Origin: Nymphaea colorata | Taxonomy: Eukaryota; Streptophyta; Magnoliopsida; Nymphaeales; Nymphaeaceae | Direction: 5' to 3' | Assembly (NCBI RefSeq): GCF_008831285.2 | Contig: NC_045151.1 | Span: 4,337,544-4,401,543, forward strand | Length of the DNA stretch: 64,000 nucleotides | Shown: positions 63,455 through 64,000 of the stretch, one piece after another | How the letters are laid out: each line of letters starts with the position of its first letter | Position numbering within the stretch: the first letter of the stretch is position 1 | Program-made: the position numbers and the translations under genes | Notes under the pieces: model-generated | What the model saw: only the letters and a program-made list of their open reading frames with translations | What the model was told of the DNA's origin: nothing | The model's database searches: none

Positions 63455-63781
63455 ATGCACGAACAAGGTGTTCTTGCTTTCAAACTTCTGAAAATGGGAA
63501 TCAAACACTTTCTACATGCAATGAAGAACCATGGAGGACTAGACCTGTTAAATTTAATGGGGCCCTCTAGAAAGAAGCCAACCACCATGGCCGGCCCTTA
63601 CAAAGACAACTTCATGAGAAAAAATCATAGATTTGAAAGGGAGAAGGAGGGCTTAAAGCACGTGACGGAACCAAAGGAGCAGGCAAAGCCAAAAGAAGGA
63701 AAAGGTCTAGATTTCAGTCTTCTTCGTTGCCGACGAATATTTGTACTTGCTTGTCACCCACATCTCCTCTTCCCACCCTGA
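63455..63781 (+). other. Unrecognised 108-codon open frame, possible exon
   Basis: The frame follows a pyrimidine-rich stretch ending TCTTTCAG at 63,443-63,450, a good plant splice acceptor, with coding-like sequence after it (KMGIKHFLHAMKNHGGLDLL, then a Lys/Glu-rich stretch). The composition is higher in GC than the flanks. I do not recognise the product. It may be the last exon of an unknown gene or a transcribed relic. Confidence 0.3.
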
Positions 63782-64000
63782 TTTCTGGAAGCTGCACTTA
63801 AAGTCTCTTCTTTCAATACAGTAGAAACAGTTTGATTGTTTTTCCCCTTCTTCTTTAATTGGAAAAACATGTTGCTTGTCTAAACAAAAGCAAGAGTTGC
63901 TGCTCAATGTGAATATTCTTTTGATTAAATTCAATTTCCCCATGGGAGATGCTTTCTTTGGTTTTATGGCAACTTCAGAAGCATCAAACAGTTGGATGCA

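Overview
The window is nuclear DNA from a flowering plant. It carries a multi-exon terpene synthase gene with the canonical plant exon sizes, a CC-NB-LRR disease-resistance gene, decayed LINE and Copia retroelements, hAT-type MITEs, AT-rich intergenic sequence, and a very large satellite array. The species cannot be read from the sequence. No intact protein-coding gene could be confirmed; both recognisable genes look broken.

Layout. 1-6.2 kb: a decayed LINE-like segment (1-1730), a fresh 205-bp tandem duplication (3.2-3.6 kb), a hAT-like MITE (4.48-4.86 kb) and a degenerate tandem array that runs to about 70 bp before the next gene. 6.28-8.73 kb (+): a terpene synthase gene of the RRx8W type with 7 recognisable exons; it has an out-of-frame deletion in exon 3, no AG at the exon 4 acceptor, and both metal-binding motifs changed. 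9.1-9.84 kb (-): a relic of the 5' end and promoter of a CNL gene. 11.0-12.1 kb: a Copia gag remnant. 12.1-12.8 kb: two MITEs. 13.4-18.3 kb: more LINE remnants (15.44-18.29 kb is a second, longer copy of the segment at 1-1.73 kb), GATCCA-rich and CT-rich tracts. 18.7-21.0 kb: a pair of related dispersed repeats. 23.1-27.2 kb (-): a CNL resistance gene with coiled coil, NB-ARC and LRR regions, broken by several frameshifts and stops, with its 3' end partly duplicated.

27,911-60,092: one contig lying exactly between two 100-N gaps and made of nothing but a satellite with a mean period of 543 bp (59 consecutive anchor copies counted). Parts show higher-order organisation: a tetramer of about 2.17 kb near 29.5-34.6 kb and a dimer of about 1.09 kb near 51.4-59.1 kb. 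In the middle of the contig, single-base deletions fall just where monomer types differ by a substitution, the mark of a consensus that averaged paralogous copies. The true array length and copy order are therefore uncertain.

60,193-64,000: AT-rich unique-looking sequence with a GA-rich tract and two short unrecognised ORFs. The genes do not form a pathway; the region reads as a decayed defence-gene neighbourhood (terpene synthase plus CNL) next to satellite heterochromatin. The best candidates for further attention are the satellite (possibly undescribed, with a conserved block and an inverted repeat in each monomer) and the terpene synthase whose metal-binding residues are all changed.
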